From Gp6-AA40 sp050742535 (GTDB lineage: Bacteria > Acidobacteriota > Vicinamibacteria > Vicinamibacterales > UBA2999), in the NCBI GenBank assembly GCA_050742535.1, contig JBOGIQ010000133.1, positions 1 through 14,386 on the forward strand: 14,386 nucleotides of DNA, written 5' to 3'. The notes under the pieces were generated by a model that worked only from the letters and a program-made list of their open reading frames with translations, had not been told where the DNA came from and ran no database searches. Each line of letters begins with the position of its first letter. Within the stretch, counting starts at the first letter, position 1. A program made the position numbers and the translations under genes. This document shows, piece after piece, positions 6,271 through 12,850 of this stretch.

Positions 6271-7896
6271 TCAAAAGGTGTTCCGCGCGCGTGAGCTCAG
6301 CCATGCGTCGCGAAAGCTCCGCTGCGCGTCGTTCAGCGGCTGGCCCGCCTGCTCAGCGGGGACGACTTCGAGCGGGGCGGCCGCGGTGTTTGGCGGGCTC
6401 GGGCGCCGGCGCAACAGGAACCCGGCGCGCGACAGGAGCCGCGCGTAGTCCGCGACATCGCGCCCCTCGATGAATCGCTCGAAGAAATCCGCCGCAAACG
6501 CGTCATCGCCCGCCACCTCGGCCAGCGTTTTTCGCACGTCCGCGAGGGTATACGGTGAGACGACGTAACCCGGCCGGGTCGCGGCCGACCGTCCAAACCG
6601 CGCCCACAAGGCGCGCATGTAATCGTCCAGCGTCACGCGTCCGTCGGTGCGGTCGCGAAGGGTGAGGTCGAGCGCGAGGCCAACGGCATCACCCCACGTG
6701 TAATACGAGATGTAGCCGTCGAGGCTGCGGGGGTCGTCGACGACGGCCGCACCATCGACGAGCGGCGCAAGCCGGCTCATTTCGACAGCGGAACGCGGCC
6801 GTGGCACGGCGATCACCGCCGCAAGCGCGGACGCAAGCTCGCCGGCGTAGTCGCTCACGCTGACGAAGCCGCTGCGGCGCAGAACGAGCGTACCGTAGTA
6901 GTTGCAGAATCCTTCCGCCAGCCACAGTTCGCCCGACACATTGGCCTGCTCGAAGTTGAACGGCTCGAGGGACGCGGGGCGGATGCGCTCGACGTTCCAG
7001 GCGTGACAGAACTCGTGCGCGGCCGTTGCCAGATGATCCGGCCGTCCCGCAGCCAGCGGGCGCGGTGAGGTCATCACCGTGCTGTTGCGATGTTCCATCC
7101 CGTCCACGCGGTTTCCAGGCAGGTGGTCGGCGATGAACGTGTAGGTGTTGTTCTCGAACGCGGGGAATTCGCCGAAGACGTAGCGCGTCTCGCGCACGAT
7201 GGCCTCCACGTCGCGCACGTAGCGGTCCATCTCGGCGTCGGTTCCGCCGTGATGCACGGCGACCCTGAAGACCGGCGTCCGCCCCTCGTCCGCGACCGTA
7301 AAGGTCCGCAGCGCGAAGGCACTGAGCTCAGCGGGACTGTCCATCAGATATTGGAGGTTTGGTGCCGTGAAGGTCAGCGAGTCGCGCCCCGGGAGCAGCT
7401 GCGTGGCAATGCGCCAGGCCGCACCGGCCGGCGGCTCGAAGCGGATACTGATCGGGCGCTGATCGAACCCGCGTGCCCACATGATCGCGGCCGGCATGTT
7501 GATATGCGCGTGGGCGCCGCTGATGGCGAGATAGGTCCCGTCGACACGATCGCCGGAGACCCGATAAGAGACGCGGACTTCTCCCGAATGTCCGTCAACG
7601 TCCCATCGATGCGGTTCCGGCCGGGTAATCGAGAGCGGCCGGCCGGCGCCATCGGTCGCGCGCACGTCGATCACGTTTTTTGCGAACTCGTGCAGCGCAT
7701 ATCGTCCGGGCGAGCTGCGGCTCATGCGCAACTGCAGCGGACCGGCAGGGACGTCGGTAAACGTCGCCTCGACCTGCATGATCTTCTGTTCGCGTTCGGC
7801 AAACGTGAGCCGATAGACCGTGGCCGACTGCGCACGCAGCTCGAAGGCGTTGATCGCGATCACAGCCGCGAGCACGAGGAGCGGCCGCCTGGCCAT
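6271..7896 (-). CDS. Secreted M61 family metallopeptidase, short form without PDZ domain
   Basis: The product has 541 residues. Residues 1-23 form a signal peptide (RRPLLVLAAVIAINAFELRAQ). The M61 N-terminal beta domain is followed by the catalytic core with HEFCH at 294-298, then WNVERIRP, and Glu328 in LAEGFCNYYGTLVLRRSG as third zinc ligand. The sequence pattern around the active site parallels that of the neighbouring peptidase at 3260-5086, but the protein ends about 65 residues earlier and its C-terminus (Pro-rich linker, then DAQRSFRDAWLSSRA) shows no PDZ domain. It is therefore either a reduced paralogue or an older separate member. The start ATG at 7896 has no Shine-Dalgarno; the gene may be expressed from a leaderless transcript (see the palindrome at 7903-7912). 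It probably acts in the periplasm on short peptides; the substrate is unknown. Confidence 0.92.
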   Translation of the reverse strand: MARRPLLVLAAVIAINAFELRAQSATVYRLTFAEREQKIMQVEATFTDVPAGPLQLRMSRSSPGRYALHEFAKNVIDVRATDGAGRPLSITRPEPHRWDVDGHSGEVRVSYRVSGDRVDGTYLAISGAHAHINMPAAIMWARGFDQRPISIRFEPPAGAAWRIATQLLPGRDSLTFTAPNLQYLMDSPAELSAFALRTFTVADEGRTPVFRVAVHHGGTDAEMDRYVRDVEAIVRETRYVFGEFPAFENNTYTFIADHLPGNRVDGMEHRNSTVMTSPRPLAAGRPDHLATAAHEFCHAWNVERIRPASLEPFNFEQANVSGELWLAEGFCNYYGTLVLRRSGFVSVSDYAGELASALAAVIAVPRPRSAVEMSRLAPLVDGAAVVDDPRSLDGYISYYTWGDAVGLALDLTLRDRTDGRVTLDDYMRALWARFGRSAATRPGYVVSPYTLADVRKTLAEVAGDDAFAADFFERFIEGRDVADYARLLSRAGFLLRRRPSPPNTAAAPLEVVPAEQAGQPLNDAQRSFRDAWLSSRARNTF

Positions 7897-7902
7897 GGCC
7901 GG

Positions 7903-7912
7903 ATGCTAGCAT
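7903..7912. promoter_or_regulatory. Symmetric palindrome ATGCTAGCAT in the 22-bp divergent spacer, possible shared -10 region
   Basis: The spacer between the start codons of the second M61 gene (A of ATG at 7896, minus) and the 2H gene (A of ATG at 7919, plus) is 22 bases. The perfect 10-base palindrome in it is exactly central: both start codons are 11.5 bases from its centre. On each strand it contains TAGCAT (four of six -10 consensus bases), with six bases between it and the ATG, the spacing expected if transcription begins at the start codon itself. Any -35 elements would lie in the opposite gene. This reading is inference. Confidence 0.4.
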
Positions 7913-7918
7913 GCGGGA

Positions 7919-8512
7919 ATGGTGAAGATCGTGGCCCTCGACGTGGCGATCCTTCCGCCACCGGACATCATGTCGCGGGCGATCGCCTACAGCGCGGCGC
8001 TGCCCGCCGACGGATCCCAGGGTCTTCGGCTGGACGGTGAACATCTGCCGCACATCACGCTGACACAGCAATTCGTACGGCACGAGGAGCTCGACATCGT
8101 CTTCTCGCGCGTTGAAGACGTCCTCGAGGGGCGGGCACCCCTGCGCATCAGAATCACGGGAGGCGGCCAGAGCGGCCACACGTTGTGGCTGACCGCCGAG
8201 CGGACGCCCGAGCTCCTCGATCTTCACCAGCAGCTCATGGACGCACTGCGCGGCCTGGAACGGCCACACGGCGGGAAACAGGCCTTCTACGAGGAGGCCG
8301 GCCGCGTGGGCGACGTGCTCTGGGTGAGCAGCTTCCGGCTGGAATCCAGTTTCGGCGCGTTTACGCCGCACATCACGCTCGGCCACGGCGCTCGCGCGCC
8401 GGAGGTCGAGCCGTTCGCATTCGATGCGACGACGATCGCGGCGTGCCACCTCGGACGGTACTGCACCTGCCGCAAGGTGCTCCGCAGCTGGGAGCTAAAG
8501 CGGCCCGCGTGA
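7919..8512 (+). CDS. 2'-5' RNA ligase / 2H phosphoesterase superfamily protein
   Basis: The product has 197 residues, the usual size for this superfamily. It carries the two H-x-T/S motifs that define 2H enzymes: HITL at 45-48 and HITL at 151-154, spaced about 106 residues apart as expected. Around them are the beta-rich LPHITLTQQFV and TPHITLGHG segments. The two histidines form the active site that acts on 2'-3' cyclic phosphates or 2'-5' phosphodiester bonds, usually of RNA ends or small nucleotides; the substrate of this member cannot be told. The gene is divergent from the M61 gene by 22 bp and overlaps the ferrochelatase gene tail-to-tail by 18 bases. No clear ribosome binding site precedes the ATG at 7919 (only GCGGGA immediately before it), and a GTG follows as the second codon. 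Confidence 0.9.
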   Translation: MVKIVALDVAILPPPDIMSRAIAYSAALPADGSQGLRLDGEHLPHITLTQQFVRHEELDIVFSRVEDVLEGRAPLRIRITGGGQSGHTLWLTAERTPELLDLHQQLMDALRGLERPHGGKQAFYEEAGRVGDVLWVSSFRLESSFGAFTPHITLGHGARAPEVEPFAFDATTIAACHLGRYCTCRKVLRSWELKRPA

Positions 8513-9505
8513 GATCGGCAGCGGCCGACCGCTCTCGTAGCGGCGCACGGTTGCCAGCACCACGTCCGCCATCATGTCGAGAAATCGTGGATCGTCGTTG
8601 ACGGCGCCGGCCCGCTCCATCGGCAGGCCGACCTCGCGGCACGCCTGGGCCGCTTCGGTATCGAGGTCGTACAGCACTTCGATGTGATCGCAGACGAACC
8701 CGATCGGCGCGACCACCGCTGCCTGCAGCCCCTTCTCACGTTCGGCCTTCAGGTACTCGCAGACGTCCGGTTCCAGCCACGGATCCTGCGGCCGCCCGCT
8801 GCGGCTCTGATACACGAGCGCCCAGTCGCTCATGCCGGCTTCACGCGCCACCAGCCGCGCCGTCTCCTGCAGCTGCTCGCGATAGCGTGATCGCTCGGCC
8901 ATGGGCAACGGAATGCTGTGCGCCGTGGCCACGAGCCGCGCCACGTCGCGAAGGTGGTCCGGCAGCGCCTGGCGTGCGTCCCGCACGTGAGCGGCGTTGG
9001 CCGCAATAAAGAGCGGATGGTCGAACCAGCTGCCCGTGAAGGTGATGTCGATATCGGCACCGCTGTCGCGCAGTTCCGCCCGCGCCGACGCGACGTTCTC
9101 CCGATACTGTTCGCAGCTCGAGTACGAGTGCTGAGCGGCGGCAATGAAACCAACGGCCCGCCGGACGCCGGCGGCGCGCATCTCGCGCAGCGTGTCGGCA
9201 AGGAATGGATGCCAGTTGCGCATGCCGACAAAAACCGGCAGCGCGTATCCGGCGGCGGCAAGACGCGATGCGAGCCCGTCGGCCTGCTTCCGGGTCAGCT
9301 CCGTGATTGGAGACACGCCATCGAAGAGCTCGTAGTGGCGAGCCACCTCCTCCACGCGCTCCGGCGCGACGCGGCGGCCGCGCAGAACGTTCGCGAGGAA
9401 CGGACGGATGTCGCCGGGTCCCTGCGGGCCGCCGAAAGAAACGATCAGCACCGCATCGAACACCCGGCTGAAGCCGGACTCCACGGCAGCGGGTCCTCCG
9501 GTCAT
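8495..9505 (-). CDS. hemH: Ferrochelatase (HemH family)
   Basis: The product has up to 336 residues. Ferrochelatases insert ferrous iron into protoporphyrin or coproporphyrin in the last steps of haem synthesis. Near the N-terminus is VLIVSFGGPQGP, the family opening, then FDGVSPITELTRKQADGL. The catalytic His lies in TAHSIP, the SRSG-PQ-PWLEPDV segment follows, and the second catalytic acid lies in PIGFVCDHIEVLYDLD. Three starts are possible: ATG at 9505 (no Shine-Dalgarno), GTG at 9484 (GGAGGA nine bases upstream, best ribosome site) and GTG at 9463, which gives a typical MFDAVLIVSFGGP start. The residues between the last two starts (ESGFSR) are encoded by a short palindromic repeat, suggesting a recent N-terminal extension. 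The gene is alone here, not with other haem genes. Confidence 0.94.
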   Translation of the reverse strand: MTGGPAAVESGFSRVFDAVLIVSFGGPQGPGDIRPFLANVLRGRRVAPERVEEVARHYELFDGVSPITELTRKQADGLASRLAAAGYALPVFVGMRNWHPFLADTLREMRAAGVRRAVGFIAAAQHSYSSCEQYRENVASARAELRDSGADIDITFTGSWFDHPLFIAANAAHVRDARQALPDHLRDVARLVATAHSIPLPMAERSRYREQLQETARLVAREAGMSDWALVYQSRSGRPQDPWLEPDVCEYLKAEREKGLQAAVVAPIGFVCDHIEVLYDLDTEAAQACREVGLPMERAGAVNDDPRFLDMMADVVLATVRRYESGRPLPISRGPL

Positions 9506-11492
9506 CGCATGCTATTCTCGCCGTCTGGATACACGGAGCGATCGCGCGATCGTCTGGGCTGTCTCACTCGTCATCTTCGCCGGCTCGTTCCTGATCCGCT
9601 TCCTCGAGCTTCAGTTTCACAACGACCACTTCGAATTCATCTCGCTCGCCGCCGACATCGTCCACGGCGCAATTCCGGGGATCGATTTTTTCGACGCGAC
9701 GCGTCCGCTTCAATACTATCTGTCCGCCGCGGGCCTCTGGCTGTTCGGCCATCAACTGCTGGCGGAGGCGCTCGTCTCCGTTGCCCTGATCTCAATCGGC
9801 ACTGGCCTGGTCTTTGTCGCCGGATACCGGCTGTCGGGCAGCCTCCTCCTCGGCGTGGTTGCCGCGATCCTCACCGGTGCCATGCTTCCGCGCCTCTACT
9901 CATATCCCAAGGTGATCATCCCGGCGGTGTCGCTGCTCGCGTACTGGCGCTTCGTGGAGACGCCGTCGTCGTCCAGGCTTGTCGCGGTGTGTCTGGCAAC
10001 CGCAGTGTCCTTCTACTTCCGATTCGACCACGGCCTGTGGGTCGGCGTGGCGCTTGGTATCGCACTCCTCGTTCAGTTCGCGCCGCGCTGGCGTCAGTGC
10101 GCGATGTACGCCGGCGCCTACGCCGGCGGCGTTGCGCTGATCTGCCTGCCGTTCGTGATTTTTCTGCTGGCGCAGGGCGGCACACTCTCGAGCGGCCCCG
10201 GCACCGGGCGGCTGACGCATCTGCTTCGCGGTGACGATGTCGTGTCGCTGGGAATGCCTGAGGTTCCGGTCGAACGGCCGCTGGTTTACTTTCGTCCCCC
10301 CGGTCCGCTGGCGACCGTCGGGTGGGCGCCGGGAATCACGGCAGACCAGCGCGCCACGCTCGAGCGGCGCTACGCGCTGCGATTTGCCCATGTGATCGAT
10401 GGCGGCGACGCGCGGCGATACGTGCTGACCGATCGCTCGCCATCCACGCTGAAACGGCTTCTCGCCGATCCGGCCGTCGCCGGCGTCACCAACGTGGACG
10501 GCGAAGGGCGCATCCTGCGCGAGCCGGCGTGGTCGGTCGTTCGCCGGTGGCTGCACATTCCCGTCATGGAGTCGCCCATCGTGCGACGGGATAATGCGGC
10601 GCTCTGGTTGTATGACGTGCTGTTCCTGACGCCATTCTTCGCCGCCGCGCTTCTGGCCGTCCGCATCGTGCAGCGCAAAACACGTAGTGTGGGCCTTCAG
10701 GCGGACCTGATGACCAGCGAAACGGCGAAGGTCGTCGCCGCCATTGTGCTTGGCCTGCTCTTCAACGTCTTCCTCATCCGCGGCAATCTCGACTCCCGGC
10801 TTCCGGACGTCATCGTCCCGGCGGCAATCCTGTGGGCCTGGATGCTGCGAGGGCCATGGCTCGGAGTGATCCGTCGATCCGGCGCCGGCGCGCTGGCGCG
10901 TGCCTTGGCGGCAGCCGTCGCCATGGTCTCGATCTGGATGGCGGTCGATGTCTACGCCGGCTCGATGAACCAGTTGACGGCCACCGACCTCTTCTCCACT
11001 CCGGTCACTGCTGCAAGGCGGCTGAAGAGCGCGATTGCCGATCTGCGCCGCGATCCGCTGGAGCAGTTCGCGCCGGCCGGCAGCACCGGCCTGCGCGCGC
11101 TCACGCGCTACGTCAACAGGTGCACGGCTCCGAGCGACCGCCTGCTGGTGCTCGGCTATCAGCCGGAAGTGTTCTTTTACGCCGACCGAAGAATTGCCGG
11201 CGGCAACGTCGTCTTCCATGCCAATCAGGCCGCGGCGCCCGCCGAACAGGAACTCATCGTGCGTCGGCTGAAGAACGAACGCGTCCCCGTGGCGATCCTG
11301 CCGGTCGATCAGGCGTCGGAGATCGAACGAGTCTATCCGCTCGTCAAGGAATATCTGGACATGCGGTACGAGGTGGCGAAGGAGTCAGGTTTTGGAGAAG
11401 GGCGGCTCATCCGCGTATTGATCGACCGAGGCCTCGCTTCGTCGCGCACGGACCCGGATCTCGGACTCCCCTGTTTCGCCGGGTCTGACTGA
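9408..11492 (+). CDS. GT-C type membrane glycosyltransferase (ArnT/PMT-like)
   Basis: From the only in-frame ATG (9408) the reading frame gives 694 residues. The first membrane helix begins near residue 47. The loop after it carries the acidic GIDFFDATRPLQYY motif typical of GT-C enzymes, which transfer sugars from polyprenyl-phosphate donors on the outer face of the inner membrane. About nine further hydrophobic segments follow between 100 and 520, with an extracytoplasmic insertion at about 258-395. Residues 550-670 form a soluble C-terminal domain. Residues 425-434 (TRSVGLQADL) are encoded by a REP-like repeat. The start is doubtful: from 9408 the gene would overlap the 5' end of hemH on the opposite strand by 98 bases. 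No GTG or TTG occurs in frame before the first helix; CTG at 9525 or a frameshifted start at ATG 9509 are alternatives. Acceptor and pathway are unknown. Confidence 0.82.
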   Translation: MSPGPCGPPKETISTASNTRLKPDSTAAGPPVIACYSRRLDTRSDRAIVWAVSLVIFAGSFLIRFLELQFHNDHFEFISLAADIVHGAIPGIDFFDATRPLQYYLSAAGLWLFGHQLLAEALVSVALISIGTGLVFVAGYRLSGSLLLGVVAAILTGAMLPRLYSYPKVIIPAVSLLAYWRFVETPSSSRLVAVCLATAVSFYFRFDHGLWVGVALGIALLVQFAPRWRQCAMYAGAYAGGVALICLPFVIFLLAQGGTLSSGPGTGRLTHLLRGDDVVSLGMPEVPVERPLVYFRPPGPLATVGWAPGITADQRATLERRYALRFAHVIDGGDARRYVLTDRSPSTLKRLLADPAVAGVTNVDGEGRILREPAWSVVRRWLHIPVMESPIVRRDNAALWLYDVLFLTPFFAAALLAVRIVQRKTRSVGLQADLMTSETAKVVAAIVLGLLFNVFLIRGNLDSRLPDVIVPAAILWAWMLRGPWLGVIRRSGAGALARALAAAVAMVSIWMAVDVYAGSMNQLTATDLFSTPVTAARRLKSAIADLRRDPLEQFAPAGSTGLRALTRYVNRCTAPSDRLLVLGYQPEVFFYADRRIAGGNVVFHANQAAAPAEQELIVRRLKNERVPVAILPVDQASEIERVYPLVKEYLDMRYEVAKESGFGEGRLIRVLIDRGLASSRTDPDLGLPCFAGSD
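9464..9477. repeat. Palindrome CCGGCTGAAGCCGG inside the hemH 5' region
   Basis: The arms CCGGCT and AGCCGG meet around two bases. The stem lies in the first codons of hemH and encodes part of the variable N-terminal extension (GFSR). In the opposite strand it reads as TRLKPDS in the frame of the glycosyltransferase gene. Short elements of the form CCGGCTTCAGCCGG are, in my experience, dispersed in acidobacterial genomes; only one copy is present in this window. Confidence 0.45.
9539..9552. repeat. 14-bp perfect palindrome CGATCGCGCGATCG
   Basis: The palindrome lies just upstream of the first membrane helix of the glycosyltransferase and 34 bases from the outermost hemH start. It could be an operator or a chance product of the CG-rich sequence, since it consists only of overlapping GATC/CG units. 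It falls within the glycosyltransferase reading frame (SDRAIV), so it need not be regulatory. Confidence 0.3.
10682..10707. repeat. REP-like repeat copy embedded in the glycosyltransferase gene
   Basis: This 26-base segment matches the intergenic repeat at 5596-5621 in 22 positions, with identical blocks CGTAGTGT and TCAGGCGGACC. The left arm has changed (GGGCC instead of CCGCC), so the hairpin is partly lost. It is read in frame as RSVGLQADL between two membrane segments, which lets the element persist without breaking the gene. Confidence 0.6.
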
Positions 11493-11498
11493 CCCGAC

Positions 11499-12014
11499 TC
11501 ACGGCTCTTGCTTACGTAGCGCCGGGGTGGGCGGACAGGTCCCGAAGACGGCCCGGATGGTTCTCGCCTCGAAATTCGGCAGGTCGGTCTGATCGGAACC
11601 CCGCGAATCCTCAGGATCGATCGTTCCCGTGAGCTCGACTTTCATGCCCACGTACACGTCGAGACGAAAGTCGCGAACATTCTCGACCTCGTACATGTTG
11701 CCCGTCGCCGGCACGGTGCCCGATGTGCCCGTGGCACCCGAGGTGGATCCGGGCCGGGACGGACCCGTCTGAGGCGTCGTGGCATCTGCAAGGATGTAGT
11801 CGTCGTAATCACCGGGCTTGCCGGACACCTCAATCTCGCGGTAGAGACACCCGACCACGACGGTCGTCGTCTGACCCGAGGTGGCAGTCAGCACCGGCGC
11901 AGGGCGCGGGGCCGCCGCCGTCGGCCGACCGGGGTTCTGTGGCGTCTGAGATGCTGCAAGAACGGCTGTCGAGAACAGCGCGAGCGTTCCGGTGGCGATG
12001 CATCTGATAGTCAT
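11499..12014 (-). CDS. Small secreted protein, OB-fold-like, function unknown
   Basis: The start ATG at 12014 has a strong Shine-Dalgarno (GAGGAG, 7 bases upstream) and yields 171 residues; a longer upstream reading adds no signal-like sequence. Residues 1-20 form a signal peptide (IRCIATGTLALFSTAVLA) with an AxA-type end. A Pro/Ala-rich linker follows to about residue 45. Residues 50-160 show a beta-rich pattern: VVVGCLYRE, DDYILADA, MYEVENV, DFRLDVYVGMKVELTGTI and FEARTIRAVFGTC. The 'YVG.KVE.TGTI' segment is what OB-fold domains of secreted bacterial proteins look like. Two cysteines (56 and 160) could pair. Gly/Ser/Thr-rich residues 80-105 form a loop. Similar GCLYRE...YILAD proteins are familiar to me from acidobacteria but have no assigned role. 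The gene ends 6 bases from the convergent glycosyltransferase gene, with no terminator between. Confidence 0.82.
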   Translation of the reverse strand: MTIRCIATGTLALFSTAVLAASQTPQNPGRPTAAAPRPAPVLTATSGQTTTVVVGCLYREIEVSGKPGDYDDYILADATTPQTGPSRPGSTSGATGTSGTVPATGNMYEVENVRDFRLDVYVGMKVELTGTIDPEDSRGSDQTDLPNFEARTIRAVFGTCPPTPALRKQEP

Positions 12015-12303
12015 GGCGCGGCTCCTCAGCTCCTGCACGTGGTACAAAGCCACGGTGCAAGCGCTGCACCACGCGCTCGCGCCCAAAAATGCGCCGTCGC
12101 CATTTCGCTGAACGAGCTGAACCAGCGATCCAACCGGCGGTCTCCAGGCAACTGGTAATGACCCGGGCTAGTAGTTTGTGAGCGCGCAGCACTTGGCCCC
12201 GGCCCTCTGGTTTTCGTGTACCTCGTTTGGGCACATCTTTGGATACACTCCGCCGAGTCCAATGTGTGCCTATCAAGCACACATCGTGATACCTTAGAGT
12301 TCG
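12015..12303. other. Divergent intergenic region between the secreted protein gene and the toxin-antitoxin module
   Basis: No gene or RNA gene is visible. The left end holds two small stems in the leader of the secreted protein gene: CGTGG/CCACG at 12038-12054 and GGTGCA/TGCACC at 12054-12070. The right end holds the dyad in front of the toxin gene (12262-12284) and a weaker GTGTA/TACAC pair (about 12217-12248). I could not identify a convincing -35/-10 pair for either gene. The middle (about 12085-12215) shows nothing I can name. Confidence 0.6.
12262..12284 (+). promoter_or_regulatory. Dyad upstream of the toxin-antitoxin operon, candidate operator
   Basis: ATGTGTGC and GCACACAT are perfect 8-base arms around CTATCAA. 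The dyad ends 19 bases before the toxin start codon. Ribbon-helix-helix antitoxins typically bind such inverted repeats in their own promoter, so this is the obvious autoregulatory site. The binding itself is inferred from position and family. Confidence 0.55.
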
Positions 12304-12594
12304 GTGAAGTACTTCGACTGGGACGACGCGAAGAATGCGCAGCTCAGGGTGGAGCGCAGCATCGGGTTCGAGGAAATCATCTTCCACATCGAGCGCGGCG
12401 ACCTACTCGACATTCTGGAACACCCGAACCGCGACCGTTACCCAGGCCAGCGCATCTTCGTCGTCCGACGCGAGGACTACGTGTACCTCGTGCCGTTCAT
12501 CGAAGACGCGCACACGGTCTTCCTGAAGACGATCATTCCGAGTCGGAAGGCCACGAAACACTACCTCGGTGAGGAGTCCGACGATGAAGGTTGA
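12304..12594 (+). CDS. BrnT-like toxin of a type II toxin-antitoxin system
   Basis: The product has 96 residues and starts at a GTG (12304); no ATG is available in frame nearby. The opening YFDWDDAKNAQLRVERSIGF corresponds to the F-WD-KN---HGISFEEA opening of BrnT proteins. The middle has a strand pair (GQRIFVVRREDYVYLVPF), and the end has FLKTIIPSRKATKHYL, comparable to the ISAR-A--E--Y ending of BrnT. BrnT is a RelE-related ribonuclease that stops translation; activity of this diverged member is inferred. The order toxin first, antitoxin second is that of brnTA. The last 11 bases overlap the antitoxin gene, whose Shine-Dalgarno is inside this gene, so translation is coupled. This branch lacks a clear 'H-G-I' motif, so it may be a sister family rather than true BrnT. 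Confidence 0.8.
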   Translation: MKYFDWDDAKNAQLRVERSIGFEEIIFHIERGDLLDILEHPNRDRYPGQRIFVVRREDYVYLVPFIEDAHTVFLKTIIPSRKATKHYLGEESDDEG

Positions 12595-12850
12595 CGCTGA
12601 CGAGAAGGAGCTGCTCGAGTCGGTTGAGCGGGGCGAGTGGAAGTCCGCTAAGGGCGGCAAGCGCGAGCGCGCCCGGTACTCGCGCTACGCGAAGGCGACG
12701 TTCCGCAAGGATCGACGGCTGAACATTCGGCTTTCAAGCAAGGACCTGGAGGCGATCCAAAAGCGGGCGCTCGCCGAAGGGTTGCCGTATCAGACTCTGA
12801 TCTCGAGCCTACTGCACAAGTACGCGACGGGGCGGCTCAAGGAAGCCTGA
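12584..12850 (+). CDS. Ribbon-helix-helix (CopG-type) antitoxin
   Basis: From the ATG at 12584 (GAGGAG 7 bases upstream) the product has 88 residues; an earlier in-frame GTG at 12569 lacks a ribosome site. Residues 1-40 are charged and probably wrap the toxin. Residues 43-85 form the DNA-binding part: strand RRLNIRLS, helix SSKDLEAIQKRALAEG, turn LPYQ, helix TLISSLLHKYATGRL. This is the CopG/Arc fold seen in antitoxins of the COG5304 type. It should neutralise the upstream toxin and repress the operon at the dyad at 12262-12284. The gene overlaps the toxin gene by 11 bases. After its stop come about 100 bases without a gene, then the convergent permease gene. Confidence 0.87.
   Translation: MKVDADEKELLESVERGEWKSAKGGKRERARYSRYAKATFRKDRRLNIRLSSKDLEAIQKRALAEGLPYQTLISSLLHKYATGRLKEA

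Noticed and set aside
9900..11219. 439-residue minus-strand frame inside the glycosyltransferase gene
   Set aside because: The translation is a charged, Gln/Arg/Asp-rich sequence without structure, whereas the plus strand gives regular membrane helices.
12085..12215. Possible tRNA or small RNA gene in the spacer before the toxin gene
   Set aside because: No cloverleaf arms, no TTCGA-type T-loop in the right context, and no terminator-like stem with a T-run were found.
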